Program-made: the position numbers and the translations under genes
Part shown: in pieces, positions 26,650-35,546 of the stretch
How positions within the stretch are numbered: position 1 is the stretch's first letter
How the letters are laid out: every line of letters starts with the position of its first letter
Assembly: GCA_937907025.1 (NCBI GenBank)
Contig: CALESJ010000022.1
Span: forward strand, 1-64,000
Reading direction: 5' to 3'
Origin: an uncultured Faecalibacterium sp.
Lineage (GTDB): Bacteria > Bacillota > Clostridia > Oscillospirales > Ruminococcaceae
DNA length: 64,000 nt
Notes under the pieces: generated by a model
Databases searched by the model: none
Seen by the model: the letters and a program-made list of their open reading frames with translations, nothing else
What the model was told of the DNA's origin: nothing

Positions 26650-27219
26650 TCAGCGTCGGCGCACGCTGAACCCGAAGACGGTACCGCATACACCGCCCAC
26701 AATGTGCATAAAATTGGCAACATTGTCCTGCACAAACAGAATGTCATACACCTGCTGCCCCAGATACAGCCCGGCCACCAGAAGCAGCGTCAGCGGAATA
26801 GAGCCGCCCCGCGTTCCGGCCAGACTGGACAGCATGATGAGCATGAACACGATGCCGGAAGCCCCCAGAAGAGCCGTACCCGGAAAAAGCACGCACTGCA
26901 GAATGCCGGAAACCAGAGCCGTGAAGGCGATTCCCAACAGCAGCGTCCGGCTGCCGTATTTTTCTTCCAGCGGCGGCCCCACCACCAGAAGAAGCAGCAT
27001 GTTGCCGATGAAATGGGACCAGTTGGCATGCCCCAGAACATGGCAGAACAGCCGCACATAAAACAGTGGGTCAGCCAGGGAGGAACGATACACACTGAAC
27101 AGGTGTGCGGTGGTCCAGCCATCGGTCACGCGCCCGAGAATCAGCGCCGCCAGGGACAGGAAAAAGAAGGTGAGTGTCACAGGGGCATTGTATTGAAAGC
27201 TGATGGTACGTCTTCTCAC
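26650..27219 (-). CDS. rhomboid intramembrane serine protease
   Basis: 189 residues with six predicted membrane helices. The catalytic Ser lies in LLGASGIVF and the catalytic His in the last helix (NFMHIVGG). HANWSHFIGNM in helix 2 carries the conserved His and Asn. It lacks the N-terminal zinc-finger or TPR parts seen in some homologs. GTG start with GGGAGG upstream. The substrate is unknown. Confidence 0.9.
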   Translation of the reverse strand: MRRRTISFQYNAPVTLTFFFLSLAALILGRVTDGWTTAHLFSVYRSSLADPLFYVRLFCHVLGHANWSHFIGNMLLLLVVGPPLEEKYGSRTLLLGIAFTALVSGILQCVLFPGTALLGASGIVFMLIMLSSLAGTRGGSIPLTLLLVAGLYLGQQVYDILFVQDNVANFMHIVGGVCGTVFGFSVRRR

Positions 27220-27370
27220 GGGCAGTGCCTCCCTCGTCGATTGTCTGCTATAAAGAGTACGTTTTATTATAACGCAGCAGAAGAAAAAAGCAAAGGCGCC
27301 CGGCGTTTTTTATAGAATTGTAAAATCGCCGAAAAATCTTTTGCTTCGGGATGAAAATGCCGCGAAACCA

Positions 27371-27379
27371 TGCTATAAT
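27371..27379 (+). promoter_or_regulatory. comEA-like gene promoter
   Basis: Extended -10 element TGC-TATAAT. No good -35 box is visible. Confidence 0.6.
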
Positions 27380-27424
27380 GACAACATAGTGGCAGTCTGC
27401 CGCTATAAAGCGGAGGTGTTGGCG

Positions 27425-27781
27425 TTGAAACAGGCCGTGCGTCGGGATATCCTGCTGCTCACCGGCGTCACTGTGGTGGGCCTGCTGGCCATTGTGTGGG
27501 GCGCGTGCTTTCTGATTGCGCCTGTCTGGCAGCCCGGATATGAAACGTCCGTGCAGCCGGAAGTTTCTGCGCCGCCGCCGCTTGTGAACCCGAACACAGC
27601 CGATGCCGAAACGCTGATGACCCTGCCCGGGATCGGGCAGGAAAAGGCGGACGCCATCCTTGCGTACCGGGCTGAACACGGGCCGTTTCTCTCAGTGGAG
27701 GAATTGGCCGATGTGCCCGGCATTTCCCGGCGGATGGTGAACGAATGGGCGGACTGCATGACCCTGGACCCCGAATTTTGA
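27425..27781 (+). CDS. ComEA-like helix-hairpin-helix protein
   Basis: 118 residues. One N-terminal membrane helix (about 9-33), a short Pro-rich linker, then a ComEA-type tandem helix-hairpin-helix domain (about 54-114: VNPNTADAETLMTLPGIGQEKADAIL and DVPGISRRMVNEW). ComEA binds incoming DNA at the cell surface. The SLBB domain of B. subtilis ComEA is missing. TTG 27425 is chosen, 8 bases after GGAGG; an upstream TTG at 27341 lies before the likely promoter. It is far from the comEC-like gene, so a competence role is uncertain. Confidence 0.8.
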   Translation: MKQAVRRDILLLTGVTVVGLLAIVWGACFLIAPVWQPGYETSVQPEVSAPPPLVNPNTADAETLMTLPGIGQEKADAILAYRAEHGPFLSVEELADVPGISRRMVNEWADCMTLDPEF

Positions 27782-27797
27782 GAAGGAGGGCGTTGTT

Positions 27798-30005
27798 TTG
27801 GACACGACCGAAAGTATCTTTATCAATCGAGAATTGAGCTGGCTCGATTTTGACAGCCGCGTACTGGCGCTGGCCAAAGAGAAGAGCGTGCCGCTGGGGG
27901 AGCGCCTCAAGTTTGAAGCCATCTTCGGCAGCAATATGGACGAGTTCTTTATGGTGCGCGTCGGTTCCTTGTATGACCAGACGCTGCTCAAGAACAACAA
28001 GCTGGATATCGTCACGCATATGACGGCTTCGGAGCAGATCGCCGCCATTACGCCCCGCGTGGCCGAACTGCAGGCCAAATGCGATAAATACTGGCAGCAT
28101 CTGGTCAGCGCTCTGGCGGAGAACGGCTACAAAAAGCTGGACTTCAACAAGCTCGACAAACAGCAGGAACATTTCTGGAAAGCCTATTTCCAGCGGGAAA
28201 TTTTCCCCATCCTCAGCCCGCAGATCGTGGACCAGCGTCACCCGTTCCCGTTCCTGCGCAACAAAGAAATTTACTTCATCGTTCAGCTGTATACCAAGGC
28301 GGACGGTGTTCATTACGGCATTATTCCCATCAGCAACCAGTTTGAGCGTGTGCTGTATATGAAAGACGGCAACACCACCTACTTTGCTTTTGTGGAGGAA
28401 CTGATTGCCCATTATGCGGGGGCGATCTTCCGCAAAAATGCGGTGCAGAAGTCCTGCCTGTTCCGGGTTACCCGCAACGCCGACATCACGGTGGACGAGG
28501 GCATGATGGACCACGACATCGACTTCCGCGATGTGATGAGCGAACTGCTGAAGAAACGCCGCAAGCTGGCCGCCGTTCGTCTTCAGTTCTGGCCCGAAGG
28601 CCCGCAGGACATCGTCAAGTTCCTGCGCGACAAACTGGTGGTCCCGGCGGACCGCTGCTATGTACAGACCTCGCCGCTGGATTCCGGCTGCCTGTTCCGT
28701 CTGTCCAGCCGCATTGCTGCCGACGGCAACGCCTCGCTGTTCTATCCGCCGGCTCGTCCCATCCAGGCACCGGCCGGATATGACCTTTATAAGGAAGCCC
28801 ACGAACATGATGTGCTGATTGCCTATCCGTATCAGAGCATCCGGCCCTTCATCCGCATGCTGCTGAAAGCCGGCGCTGACCCCAATGTGGTTTCCATCAA
28901 GATGACCCTGTACCGTATGGCCAGCGATTCCCAGATCGTGCAGGCTCTGATTGCCGCCGCCGAAAATGGCAAGGAAGTAGTGGCCATGGTGGAGCTGCGC
29001 GCCCGCTTTGACGAGCAGAACAACATTGACTGGTCCAAGCAGCTGGAAGAAGCCGGCTGTACCGTCTTTTATGGCTTTGATGATTACAAGGTCCACTCCA
29101 AGCTGACCCTGATCACCAGCAAGGTGGATGGCAAATACCATTACCTGACCCAGATCGGCACTGGCAACTACAACGAAAAGACCAGTGAGCTGTATACCGA
29201 CCTGTCCTTCATCACTTCCCGCCAGGAAATCGGCGAAGAAGCCAGTGCGGTGTTCAACAATATGGCTCTGCAGCGCCTGACCAGCGAAGCCGATACCATG
29301 CTGGTAGCTCCGCTGCGCTTCAAGACCGTGCTGCTGGCCGAGATGGATAAGCAGATTGCCCGCGCCCGCCGCGGCGAGCGCGCCTCCATGATCCTGAAGA
29401 ACAACTCCATCAACGACCCGCAGATCATCGAAAAGATCAGCGAGGCCAGCTGTGCAGGTGTACGGGTGGATATGATCATCCGTGGTATCTGCTGTGTGCG
29501 TGCGGGCGTTCCCGGCAAGACCGAGAACGTGCATATCCGCAGCATTGTCGGCCGTTACCTGGAGCATTCCCGCATTTACTGCTTCGGGGATGGGGACGAC
29601 ATGCACATCTACATCGCTTCCGGCGACTTCCTGACCCGCAACACCGAGCGCCGCGTGGAAGTGGGTGTTCGGGTGGATGACAAGCGTATTGCCCGTCAGC
29701 TGCGGGGTATCCTGGACCTGCAGCTGCGGGATACGGTCAACGCCCGCGTCATGCAGCCGGATGGAAGTTATACCAAGGTCAAGCCTGCCGAAGGGGAACC
29801 GCCGGTGGACAGCCAGATGGCCATGTACGGATATTTCCAGCATTCGTTTGAACGCCAGGACCCGCCGGAACAGGAGCCGGTCCGCAAACCGGTTTCCGCC
29901 GTTACGGCCCCCCGTCCGCGGCCGCAGATCCGCCGTGACAGTGCTCGCTTCCGCGGCCTGTTTGAGAGCCTGCGCGGCATTGGCAACAACAATACGAAAA
30001 AGTAA
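27798..30005 (+). CDS. ppk1: polyphosphate kinase
   Basis: 735 residues, normal PPK1 length. Makes polyphosphate from ATP, reversibly. The N-terminal domain starts FINRELSWLDFDSRVL and contains FEAIFGSNMDEFFMVRVG; the catalytic domain has the autophosphorylated His in DDYKVHSKLTLI near residue 432 and the second conserved His in the MHIYIASGDF region. A 70-residue Pro/Arg-rich tail follows. TTG 27798 follows GAAGGAGGG, 16 bases after the comEA-like gene. No ppx is adjacent. Confidence 0.95.
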   Translation: MDTTESIFINRELSWLDFDSRVLALAKEKSVPLGERLKFEAIFGSNMDEFFMVRVGSLYDQTLLKNNKLDIVTHMTASEQIAAITPRVAELQAKCDKYWQHLVSALAENGYKKLDFNKLDKQQEHFWKAYFQREIFPILSPQIVDQRHPFPFLRNKEIYFIVQLYTKADGVHYGIIPISNQFERVLYMKDGNTTYFAFVEELIAHYAGAIFRKNAVQKSCLFRVTRNADITVDEGMMDHDIDFRDVMSELLKKRRKLAAVRLQFWPEGPQDIVKFLRDKLVVPADRCYVQTSPLDSGCLFRLSSRIAADGNASLFYPPARPIQAPAGYDLYKEAHEHDVLIAYPYQSIRPFIRMLLKAGADPNVVSIKMTLYRMASDSQIVQALIAAAENGKEVVAMVELRARFDEQNNIDWSKQLEEAGCTVFYGFDDYKVHSKLTLITSKVDGKYHYLTQIGTGNYNEKTSELYTDLSFITSRQEIGEEASAVFNNMALQRLTSEADTMLVAPLRFKTVLLAEMDKQIARARRGERASMILKNNSINDPQIIEKISEASCAGVRVDMIIRGICCVRAGVPGKTENVHIRSIVGRYLEHSRIYCFGDGDDMHIYIASGDFLTRNTERRVEVGVRVDDKRIARQLRGILDLQLRDTVNARVMQPDGSYTKVKPAEGEPPVDSQMAMYGYFQHSFERQDPPEQEPVRKPVSAVTAPRPRPQIRRDSARFRGLFESLRGIGNNNTKK

Positions 30006-30053
30006 GGGCCGTCCGCTATTGGTATCAGGAAAAAGTAAAGGGAGAAGCAAACC

Positions 30054-30434
30054 ATGAAAACCTGTGTCGTTACCGCAAGTTACAGCTGCCCGCCCAGCAA
30101 GGTGTGGCTGTATCTCACCAATCCGAACCTCAATCATTGGCGCACCGATTTGAGTGAAGCCGAAATTGACACTGACGGCCTGCGCATGAGCGAAAAGAAT
30201 AAGGATGGCAGCGTGACCGAAGTACAGATCGTGGAGTCTGAAAAGCCCCGCCGCCTGCGCTGCAACTTTACCCGCGGCAAGATTCACGGCTCCTTTACCG
30301 CCATTCTGCTGGGCGGCGGCGATGCCACCAGCCTGGAATGCACCATGGAAGTGGAGGGCATGGGCCTGTTTGCCAAGCCTCGCAAAGGCCTGGAAGAACG
30401 GCTGGAAATGCTGCGGCAGGCTCTGGGCGATTAA
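30054..30434 (+). CDS. SRPBCC-family protein
   Basis: 126 residues with the START/SRPBCC fold pattern: VTASYSCPPSKVWLYLTNPNLNHW at the start, five to six beta strands, and a long C-terminal helix (KGLEERLEMLRQAL). Such proteins bind small hydrophobic ligands or act as polyketide-like cyclases; here no ligand can be named. AGGGAGAAG precedes the ATG. It follows ppk1 by 48 bases and may be co-transcribed. Confidence 0.75.
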   Translation: MKTCVVTASYSCPPSKVWLYLTNPNLNHWRTDLSEAEIDTDGLRMSEKNKDGSVTEVQIVESEKPRRLRCNFTRGKIHGSFTAILLGGGDATSLECTMEVEGMGLFAKPRKGLEERLEMLRQALGD

Positions 30435-30586
30435 TTCAATGAACTGAGCGGAATTCTCCGCGGGTCCCGGCATCCGGTTTGTGTGAACCGCGTGCCGGGA
30501 CTTTTTGTATACATACAGGTAAAGGCCGGTGCATATTTTTTGGCATGGGCGGTTATTGTTCCCGCCTGAGAAAAGGAGGGAAGACC

Positions 30587-31402
30587 ATGTGGGAGGACGC
30601 ATCCCCGAAATCCATGCCGGAAAACGCAAAGCAGCAGCCGGTTCCGCCCGTACCGCCGGAAAAGCAGGGAGATTATGTCTTGCTGGTACAAATCGTGCTG
30701 TGCCTTGCGCTGGTTGCCCTGGTGTATACGGCAAACTTTCTGGGGTGGCCGGTGTACCGGCAATTCCGCACGGATTTTGCCGCAGCTATGCAGGCCCCCG
30801 GGCCGGAAGTCTTTGCCGAGGACCGGGGCTTTCTGAAGTTTACCCAACAGGTTTTTGCCGGCTTGCGGCAATCCGCCCGGGAGGTGATGGCCGAATGGCA
30901 GGGGAGTGAATCCGCCACAGAGGAAACCGCACGCCCGGTCCACGCCGCCGCCAAACCGGCCCCGGCGGGCAGCAGCCTGGAATGCTATCAGCCTGCGTTT
31001 TCCTTTACCTTTCCGCTTCCCGGGGGCCGGAATATAGGAACCTCCGGATACGGATGGCGCATCGACCCAGTGAGCGGAAACGGGGAGGAGTTCCATACCG
31101 GAGCCGACCTTTCCGCCGCCGAGGGCACGCCTGTTATGGCGGCTGCCGACGGCGTTGTGCGGGTGGCCGGCACACATAAAAGTTACGGCAATTACATCCG
31201 CGTCCTGCACCAGAACGGCGACGAAACGCTGTATGCCCATATGCAGTATCTGTATGTCCACGCGGGTCAGAGCGTTGCCAAGGGACAGATAATCGGCGCT
31301 TCCGGGCAGACCGGCAACGTCACCGGCCCGCATCTTCACTTTGAGCTGCTTCATGAAGGAATTCGCTATGACCCCGCACAGGCTCTGGAAAATGCCGCCT
31401 GA
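30587..31402 (+). CDS. M23 metallopeptidase, SpoIVFA-like
   Basis: 271 residues. One membrane helix (about 24-46) follows a short cytoplasmic head; an extracytoplasmic LytM/M23 domain occupies about 145-270 with EEFHTGADLS (zinc His and Asp) and GPHLHFEL (HxH). All zinc ligands are present, so it may be an active cell-wall endopeptidase. An M50 protease gene overlaps its 3' end by 35 bases, the same arrangement as spoIVFA-spoIVFB, where the first protein holds the second inactive. ATG 30587 follows AAAGGAGGG. Confidence 0.82.
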   Translation: MWEDASPKSMPENAKQQPVPPVPPEKQGDYVLLVQIVLCLALVALVYTANFLGWPVYRQFRTDFAAAMQAPGPEVFAEDRGFLKFTQQVFAGLRQSAREVMAEWQGSESATEETARPVHAAAKPAPAGSSLECYQPAFSFTFPLPGGRNIGTSGYGWRIDPVSGNGEEFHTGADLSAAEGTPVMAAADGVVRVAGTHKSYGNYIRVLHQNGDETLYAHMQYLYVHAGQSVAKGQIIGASGQTGNVTGPHLHFELLHEGIRYDPAQALENAA

Positions 31403-31817
31403 ATCACCCGTGCGGCTGCGCGCACCGGTGGTGACACTGTTTGTTCTGGCGCTTTCTTTATTATATGACCATACCGGCATGTTCCGTTGGGGCATTTTGT
31501 GCGCGCTTTTGCATGAATGCGGGCACCTGGCAGTCTGGGGCGTGCTGGTACGGCGTCCGCCGCGCCTGGAAATCTCTGCGGCGGGCATCTGTCTGTGCAT
31601 GCGCGGGATGGCGCTGCCGCCGCGGCAGGAGCGGATGCTGGCGGCGGCCGGTCCGCTGACCAATTTTCTGCTGTGCGCGGCAGGGGTTTGTTTTATGGAA
31701 TGGCAAGGGTATACTTACAGCGGTTACTGGTTTGTTTCTGCCAACCTTTTATTGGGAATCTTCAATTTGCTGCCTCTGCCGGGACTGGATGGAGCCCGCC
31801 TGCTGGGAAACGTTTGA
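31368..31817 (+). CDS. M50 site-2 protease, SpoIVFB-like, short
   Basis: 149 residues. Zinc motif HECGH near residue 48 in a membrane helix, and the third ligand motif NLLPLPGLDG near the C terminus. Four membrane helices are likely. The chain stops within ten residues of the LDG motif, whereas SpoIVFB-type proteases continue for one or more helices (B. subtilis SpoIVFB is about 288 residues). Either a minimal form or a truncated one. Coupled by overlap to the SpoIVFA-like gene. The start is uncertain; ATG 31353 is an alternative. Confidence 0.78.
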   Translation: MTPHRLWKMPPESPVRLRAPVVTLFVLALSLLYDHTGMFRWGILCALLHECGHLAVWGVLVRRPPRLEISAAGICLCMRGMALPPRQERMLAAAGPLTNFLLCAAGVCFMEWQGYTYSGYWFVSANLLLGIFNLLPLPGLDGARLLGNV

Positions 31818-31823
31818 ATCCAT

Positions 31824-31852
31824 TTGCATTTGGTGAGGGAATCGGGTACAAT
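31824..31852 (+). promoter_or_regulatory. promoter of the radical SAM operon
   Basis: TTGCAT at 31824-31829, a 17-base spacer and TACAAT at 31847-31852. Confidence 0.75.
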
Positions 31853-31886
31853 AGCGGTATAAAAAATGATGGAAGGATGGGACACT

Positions 31887-33752
31887 ATGACAGAGTTCTC
31901 CCACCAGCTGAAAGAAGCTCTCAGCCTTGTCCAGAAGCCGGGGCGCTATACCGGCGGCGAACCGGGCTGCACCTATAAGGACAAAAACAAGGTCGATGTG
32001 CGCATGGCCTTCTGTTTTCCCGATACCTACGAGGTCGGCATGTCTTTCCTGGGCGAAAAAATCCTGTATGAACTTCTCAACCGCCACGAAAACTGGTGGT
32101 GTGAGCGCGCTTTCATGCCCTGGGTGGATATGAAGGAGCAGATGGAGCGGCTGCACATCCCGCTGTACTGCCTGGAAAGCAAGGACCCGCTTTCCGCATT
32201 CGACATCGTCGGATTTACGCTGGAATATGAGCTGTGCTATACCAATATCCTGGCAATGCTGCGCCTGTCCGGAATTCCGCTGCGTGCGGCGGACCGCGAC
32301 GAAAGCTGGCCGCTGGTTATCGCCGGCGGCCCCTGCGTGTGCAACGCCGAGCCTATGGCGGATTTCTTTGACATCATGCAGCTGGGCGAAGGCGAGCAGA
32401 TGCTGCAGGATGTGTGTGCCGCGGTGGAGTACGCCAAGAAAAACGGCCTGAACAAGGAACAGCTGCTGCTGAACCTGGCCAAGATTCCCGGCGTGTATGT
32501 GCCGTCCTTCTATGATGTGACCTATGAGGAGGACGGACGCATCCGTTCCATCACCCCCAACCGGCCTGGCGTGCCGGAAAAGGTAACCAAGGCCATCGTC
32601 AAGAACATGGACGATTTCCCGCCGCCGGAAAACTTTGTGGTCCCCATTGTCGGTGCCATTCAGGACCGCGCCAGCGTGGAAGTCCTGCGCGGCTGCGTGC
32701 GCGGCTGCCGTTTCTGCCAGGCCGGGCAGATTTACCGCCCGTTCCGGGAGCGTTCCCCCAAGCAGATCAGTGATTGCGCCCGTATCCTGTGCCGCAACAC
32801 CGGGTATGATGAGCTGAGTCTGACCAGCCTTTCCACCTCCGACCATTCCCGCCTGGAGGAGATTCTGGACAACCTCAACTCCTGGGCTGAAGCTGACCAT
32901 GTCAGCCTGTCGCTGCCGTCCCTGCGCGTGGACAACTTCTCCCAGTCTTTGGTGGAGAAGACCACCCGGGTCCGCAAGAGCGGCCTGACCTTTGCGGCTG
33001 AAGCCGGTACCCAGCGCCTGCGGGATGTCATCAACAAGAACGTGACCTGGGAACAGATCGAGCGTGGCTGCCGCATTGCTTTCAGCGAAGGGTATACTTC
33101 GGTCAAGCTGTATTTCATGATGGGACTGCCCACCGAAACGATGGAAGACATCAAGGGCATTGCCGATACCGCCCAGCAGGTGGTGGACCTGTTCTACAAG
33201 ATTCCCGACCGCCCGAAAGGCAAGGGCGTGCAGGTGACCATCAGTGTGGCCTGCTTTGTGCCCAAACCGGATACGCCGTTCCAGTTCTGCGCCCAGGATA
33301 CCCGGGAACAGCTGCGGGAAAAGCAGAAGTATCTGCTCAGCTGCGTGCACTCCCGCAAGATCAAGGTCAACTACCACGACAGTGCCACCAGCGTGCTGGA
33401 AGGCATCTTTGCCAAGGGTGACCGCCGGCTGGGCAAGGTCATTGAAACGGCCTTCAACCATGGTGCGTTCTTTGATACCTGGGAAGAATATTTTGATTAC
33501 GACCGCTGGCTGCAGGCCTTTGCCGAATGCGGCATTGACCCCAACTTCTACAACTACCGCACTCTGGCGCTGGATGAAGTGACGCCCTGGTCCCATCTGG
33601 ATGTGGGGGTCACCCAGGCATTCCTGGCGCGGGAATACCAGAAAGCCCTGCGCGCCGAAACCACTCAACCCTGCAACCGTCAGTGCAACGGCTGCGGGGC
33701 CAACAAACTGCTGGGAGGGCCTTGCTTTGCTTACGATCAGGATCAGCTTTGA
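31887..33752 (+). CDS. TIGR03960-family B12-binding radical SAM protein
   Basis: 621 residues. The N-terminal part (about 40-210) is a B12-binding-like domain (VRMAFCFPDTYEVGMSFLG). The radical SAM barrel holds the iron-sulfur motif CVRGCRFC near residue 270. A Cys-rich tail ends with CNRQCNGCGANK. The chemical reaction is unknown. In Firmicutes it is almost always followed by the TIGR03936 partner, as here with a 26-base overlap, so the two probably act together. ATG 31887 follows GGAAGGA. Confidence 0.9.
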   Translation: MTEFSHQLKEALSLVQKPGRYTGGEPGCTYKDKNKVDVRMAFCFPDTYEVGMSFLGEKILYELLNRHENWWCERAFMPWVDMKEQMERLHIPLYCLESKDPLSAFDIVGFTLEYELCYTNILAMLRLSGIPLRAADRDESWPLVIAGGPCVCNAEPMADFFDIMQLGEGEQMLQDVCAAVEYAKKNGLNKEQLLLNLAKIPGVYVPSFYDVTYEEDGRIRSITPNRPGVPEKVTKAIVKNMDDFPPPENFVVPIVGAIQDRASVEVLRGCVRGCRFCQAGQIYRPFRERSPKQISDCARILCRNTGYDELSLTSLSTSDHSRLEEILDNLNSWAEADHVSLSLPSLRVDNFSQSLVEKTTRVRKSGLTFAAEAGTQRLRDVINKNVTWEQIERGCRIAFSEGYTSVKLYFMMGLPTETMEDIKGIADTAQQVVDLFYKIPDRPKGKGVQVTISVACFVPKPDTPFQFCAQDTREQLREKQKYLLSCVHSRKIKVNYHDSATSVLEGIFAKGDRRLGKVIETAFNHGAFFDTWEEYFDYDRWLQAFAECGIDPNFYNYRTLALDEVTPWSHLDVGVTQAFLAREYQKALRAETTQPCNRQCNGCGANKLLGGPCFAYDQDQL

Positions 33753-34377
33753 AAAACGTGCCGAGGCCGCCTATATTTCTTTGCTGGATTTGCAGCGTGT
33801 GTTCCAGCGCATCCTGAAGCGCAGCGGCCTGCCGGTCTATTACACCCAGGGATTCAACCCGCATATTTACCTTTCTTTTGCCAGCCCGCTGTCCCTGGGG
33901 CAGGAGAGCCTGTGCGAAAGCTGTGAGGTCAAAACAGCCGAGGAAAACCCAGACTTGAGCGCCTGGAAAGAAACCCTGCAGCCGTTCATGCCCCGGGGCA
34001 TCGTCATTCGTTCGGTGGCACCCGCCCAGGAAAAAAGCAGCGAGATCGGCTTTGCCGATTACACCATCACCCTGCCGCTTTCGGCGGAAGACGCTTTGAT
34101 TGCCTATAATGAAAGTGAAACGGCCATCGTCAGCAAAAAGACCAAGCGCGGCAGCCATGAGGTGGACCTGAAAACCTATATTCCGCGCCTCGACTATGAA
34201 AAAACGGGGGACAGCCTTTCCTTCTCGGTGCGCATGCCCTGCGCGTCCGGGGAGGGTGTCAACCTGAACCCTTCGCTGCTGCTGGCCCACCTGCAGCAGA
34301 CCCATGCCATCCCGCCATGGCAGTGCGAAGTCCTGCGTACGCAGCTTTATACAAAAAATGGCGCAATTTTCTGTTAA
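33727..34377 (+). CDS. TIGR03936-family radical SAM partner protein
   Basis: 216 residues of the DUF2344/TIGR03936 family. Conserved: RISFEKRAEAAYISLLDLQRVFQRILKRSGLPV and YTQGFNPHIYLSFASPL. It carries no iron-sulfur motif of its own. Start at TTG 33727, about 8 bases after GGGAGGG, inside the end of the upstream gene. The function is unknown; the tight coupling points to a subunit or substrate carrier for the radical SAM enzyme. Confidence 0.85.
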   Translation: MLTIRISFEKRAEAAYISLLDLQRVFQRILKRSGLPVYYTQGFNPHIYLSFASPLSLGQESLCESCEVKTAEENPDLSAWKETLQPFMPRGIVIRSVAPAQEKSSEIGFADYTITLPLSAEDALIAYNESETAIVSKKTKRGSHEVDLKTYIPRLDYEKTGDSLSFSVRMPCASGEGVNLNPSLLLAHLQQTHAIPPWQCEVLRTQLYTKNGAIFC

Positions 34378-34393
34378 TTTGCCAAAATAAGGC

Positions 34394-34422
34394 TTGCAAA
34401 AACAGCGTTGGTATGGTATGAT
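34394..34422 (+). promoter_or_regulatory. rplS operon promoter
   Basis: TTGCAA at 34394-34399, a 17-base spacer and TATGAT at 34417-34422. Confidence 0.8.
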
Positions 34423-34428
34423 ATTCGA

Positions 34429-34530
34429 GCGTTAGTACGCCGGGCCACCGGCGGGGTAATGACAAATCATTATACAGGCGGTCCTCTGCCCGATTTTTTG
34501 AGGCATGAACGTCGGAAAACATGGAGGAAT
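34429..34530 (+). promoter_or_regulatory. structured rplS leader
   Basis: Leader of about 105 bases with a CGCCGG/CCGGCG hairpin (34439-34454), an AATGA/TCATT hairpin and a GC-rich segment followed by T6 near 34495. It could be an L19-type autoregulatory leader; I cannot confirm the fold by eye. Confidence 0.4.
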
Positions 34531-34536
34531 TGATCA

Positions 34537-34878
34537 ATGGACGCAATGAAGAAACTGACCGAGGGCATGATCAAAGAGAACCGCCCGCAGTTCGAAGTCG
34601 GCGACACCGTTCGTGTGTCTGTCCGTATCAAGGAAGGCGACAAGGAGCGTATCCAGGCCTTTGAAGGCACTGTCATCGCGAAGAAGCACGGCGGCATCGC
34701 CGAAACCTTCACCGTTCGCCGCTCTTCTTACGGCGTCGGCGTGGAGCGCGTGTTCCCGATGAACAGCCCCTTTGTTGAAAAGGTGGAAGTTGTCCGCCGC
34801 GGCAAGGTCCGTCGTGCCAAGCTGTTCTATCTGCGCAGCCGCACCGGCAAGGCCGCCAAGGTCAAGGCGCGTATCTGA
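34537..34878 (+). CDS. rplS: 50S ribosomal protein L19
   Basis: 113 residues, standard L19. Conserved RPQFEVGDTVRVSVRIKEGDKERIQAFEG, the VRRSSYGVGVERVFP block and a basic C terminus (RRAKLFYLRSRTGKAAKVKAR). GGAGGAATT precedes the ATG. First gene of the rplS-lepB-rbgA-rnhB-yraN order conserved in many Firmicutes. Confidence 0.98.
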   Translation: MDAMKKLTEGMIKENRPQFEVGDTVRVSVRIKEGDKERIQAFEGTVIAKKHGGIAETFTVRRSSYGVGVERVFPMNSPFVEKVEVVRRGKVRRAKLFYLRSRTGKAAKVKARI

Positions 34879-35003
34879 GAAATTCAAAATCCGGCCGTTC
34901 AGCAGCGGCCGCGAAGGGGGAGGACGGTTGGCGTTCTCCCTTTTTGCGTTTCATATACAAGCAAAATTCTGTATGCAATCCCAATCAAGTCGGGGGTGAT
35001 GAT

Positions 35004-35546
35004 ATGGCACAGGAATTATCTGTGCGTGACCGGTTCAATCGTCAGTTCAAGCGCAACCGGGATCTTCTGGAATGGTTTGAGGCTGTTGTCCTGGCTGTCG
35101 TGGCGGTGGCGCTGGTCTTTACCTTTGGCGTGCGGATGATCCGTGTGGACGGCCGCTCCATGCAGCCGACCCTGCAGGACGGAGAGAGGCTTCTGATCTC
35201 CAGCCTGCCCTATACGCCGCAGTACGGGGATATCGTCATCATCGACCAGTATACTTCCTACGGTCAGCCGCTGGTCAAGCGGGTCATCGGGATGGAAGGG
35301 GATACCATCGATATTGATTTCGAACAGGGCATTGTTTACCGTAACGGGAACGCGCTGGACGAACCGTATACCGCAGAGCCCACCTATCTGCAGGAAACCG
35401 TGACCTTTCCCGTCACGGTGCCGGAAGGCTGCATTTTTGTGATGGGCGATAACCGAAACAATTCTACCGACAGCCGCTCCGCCAATGTGGGATTCATTGA
35501 TACCCGCGATGTGCTGGGCCGCGTCCTGATGCAGGTGCCGCTATGA
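35004..35546 (+). CDS. lepB: signal peptidase I
   Basis: 180 residues. One N-terminal membrane helix (about 26-47), the catalytic Ser in DGRSMQPTL, the catalytic Lys in LVKRVIGMEGD and the late conserved box GDNRNNSTDSR. Cleaves signal peptides of secreted proteins on the outer membrane face. ATG 35004 follows GGGGGTGAT; the last bases overlap rbgA as ATGA. Confidence 0.96.
   Translation: MAQELSVRDRFNRQFKRNRDLLEWFEAVVLAVVAVALVFTFGVRMIRVDGRSMQPTLQDGERLLISSLPYTPQYGDIVIIDQYTSYGQPLVKRVIGMEGDTIDIDFEQGIVYRNGNALDEPYTAEPTYLQETVTFPVTVPEGCIFVMGDNRNNSTDSRSANVGFIDTRDVLGRVLMQVPL

Noticed and set aside
27468..30734. Minus-strand open frame of 1088 codons opposite ppk1
   Set aside because: Spans several real plus-strand genes and has no recognisable domain; an artefact of codon bias.
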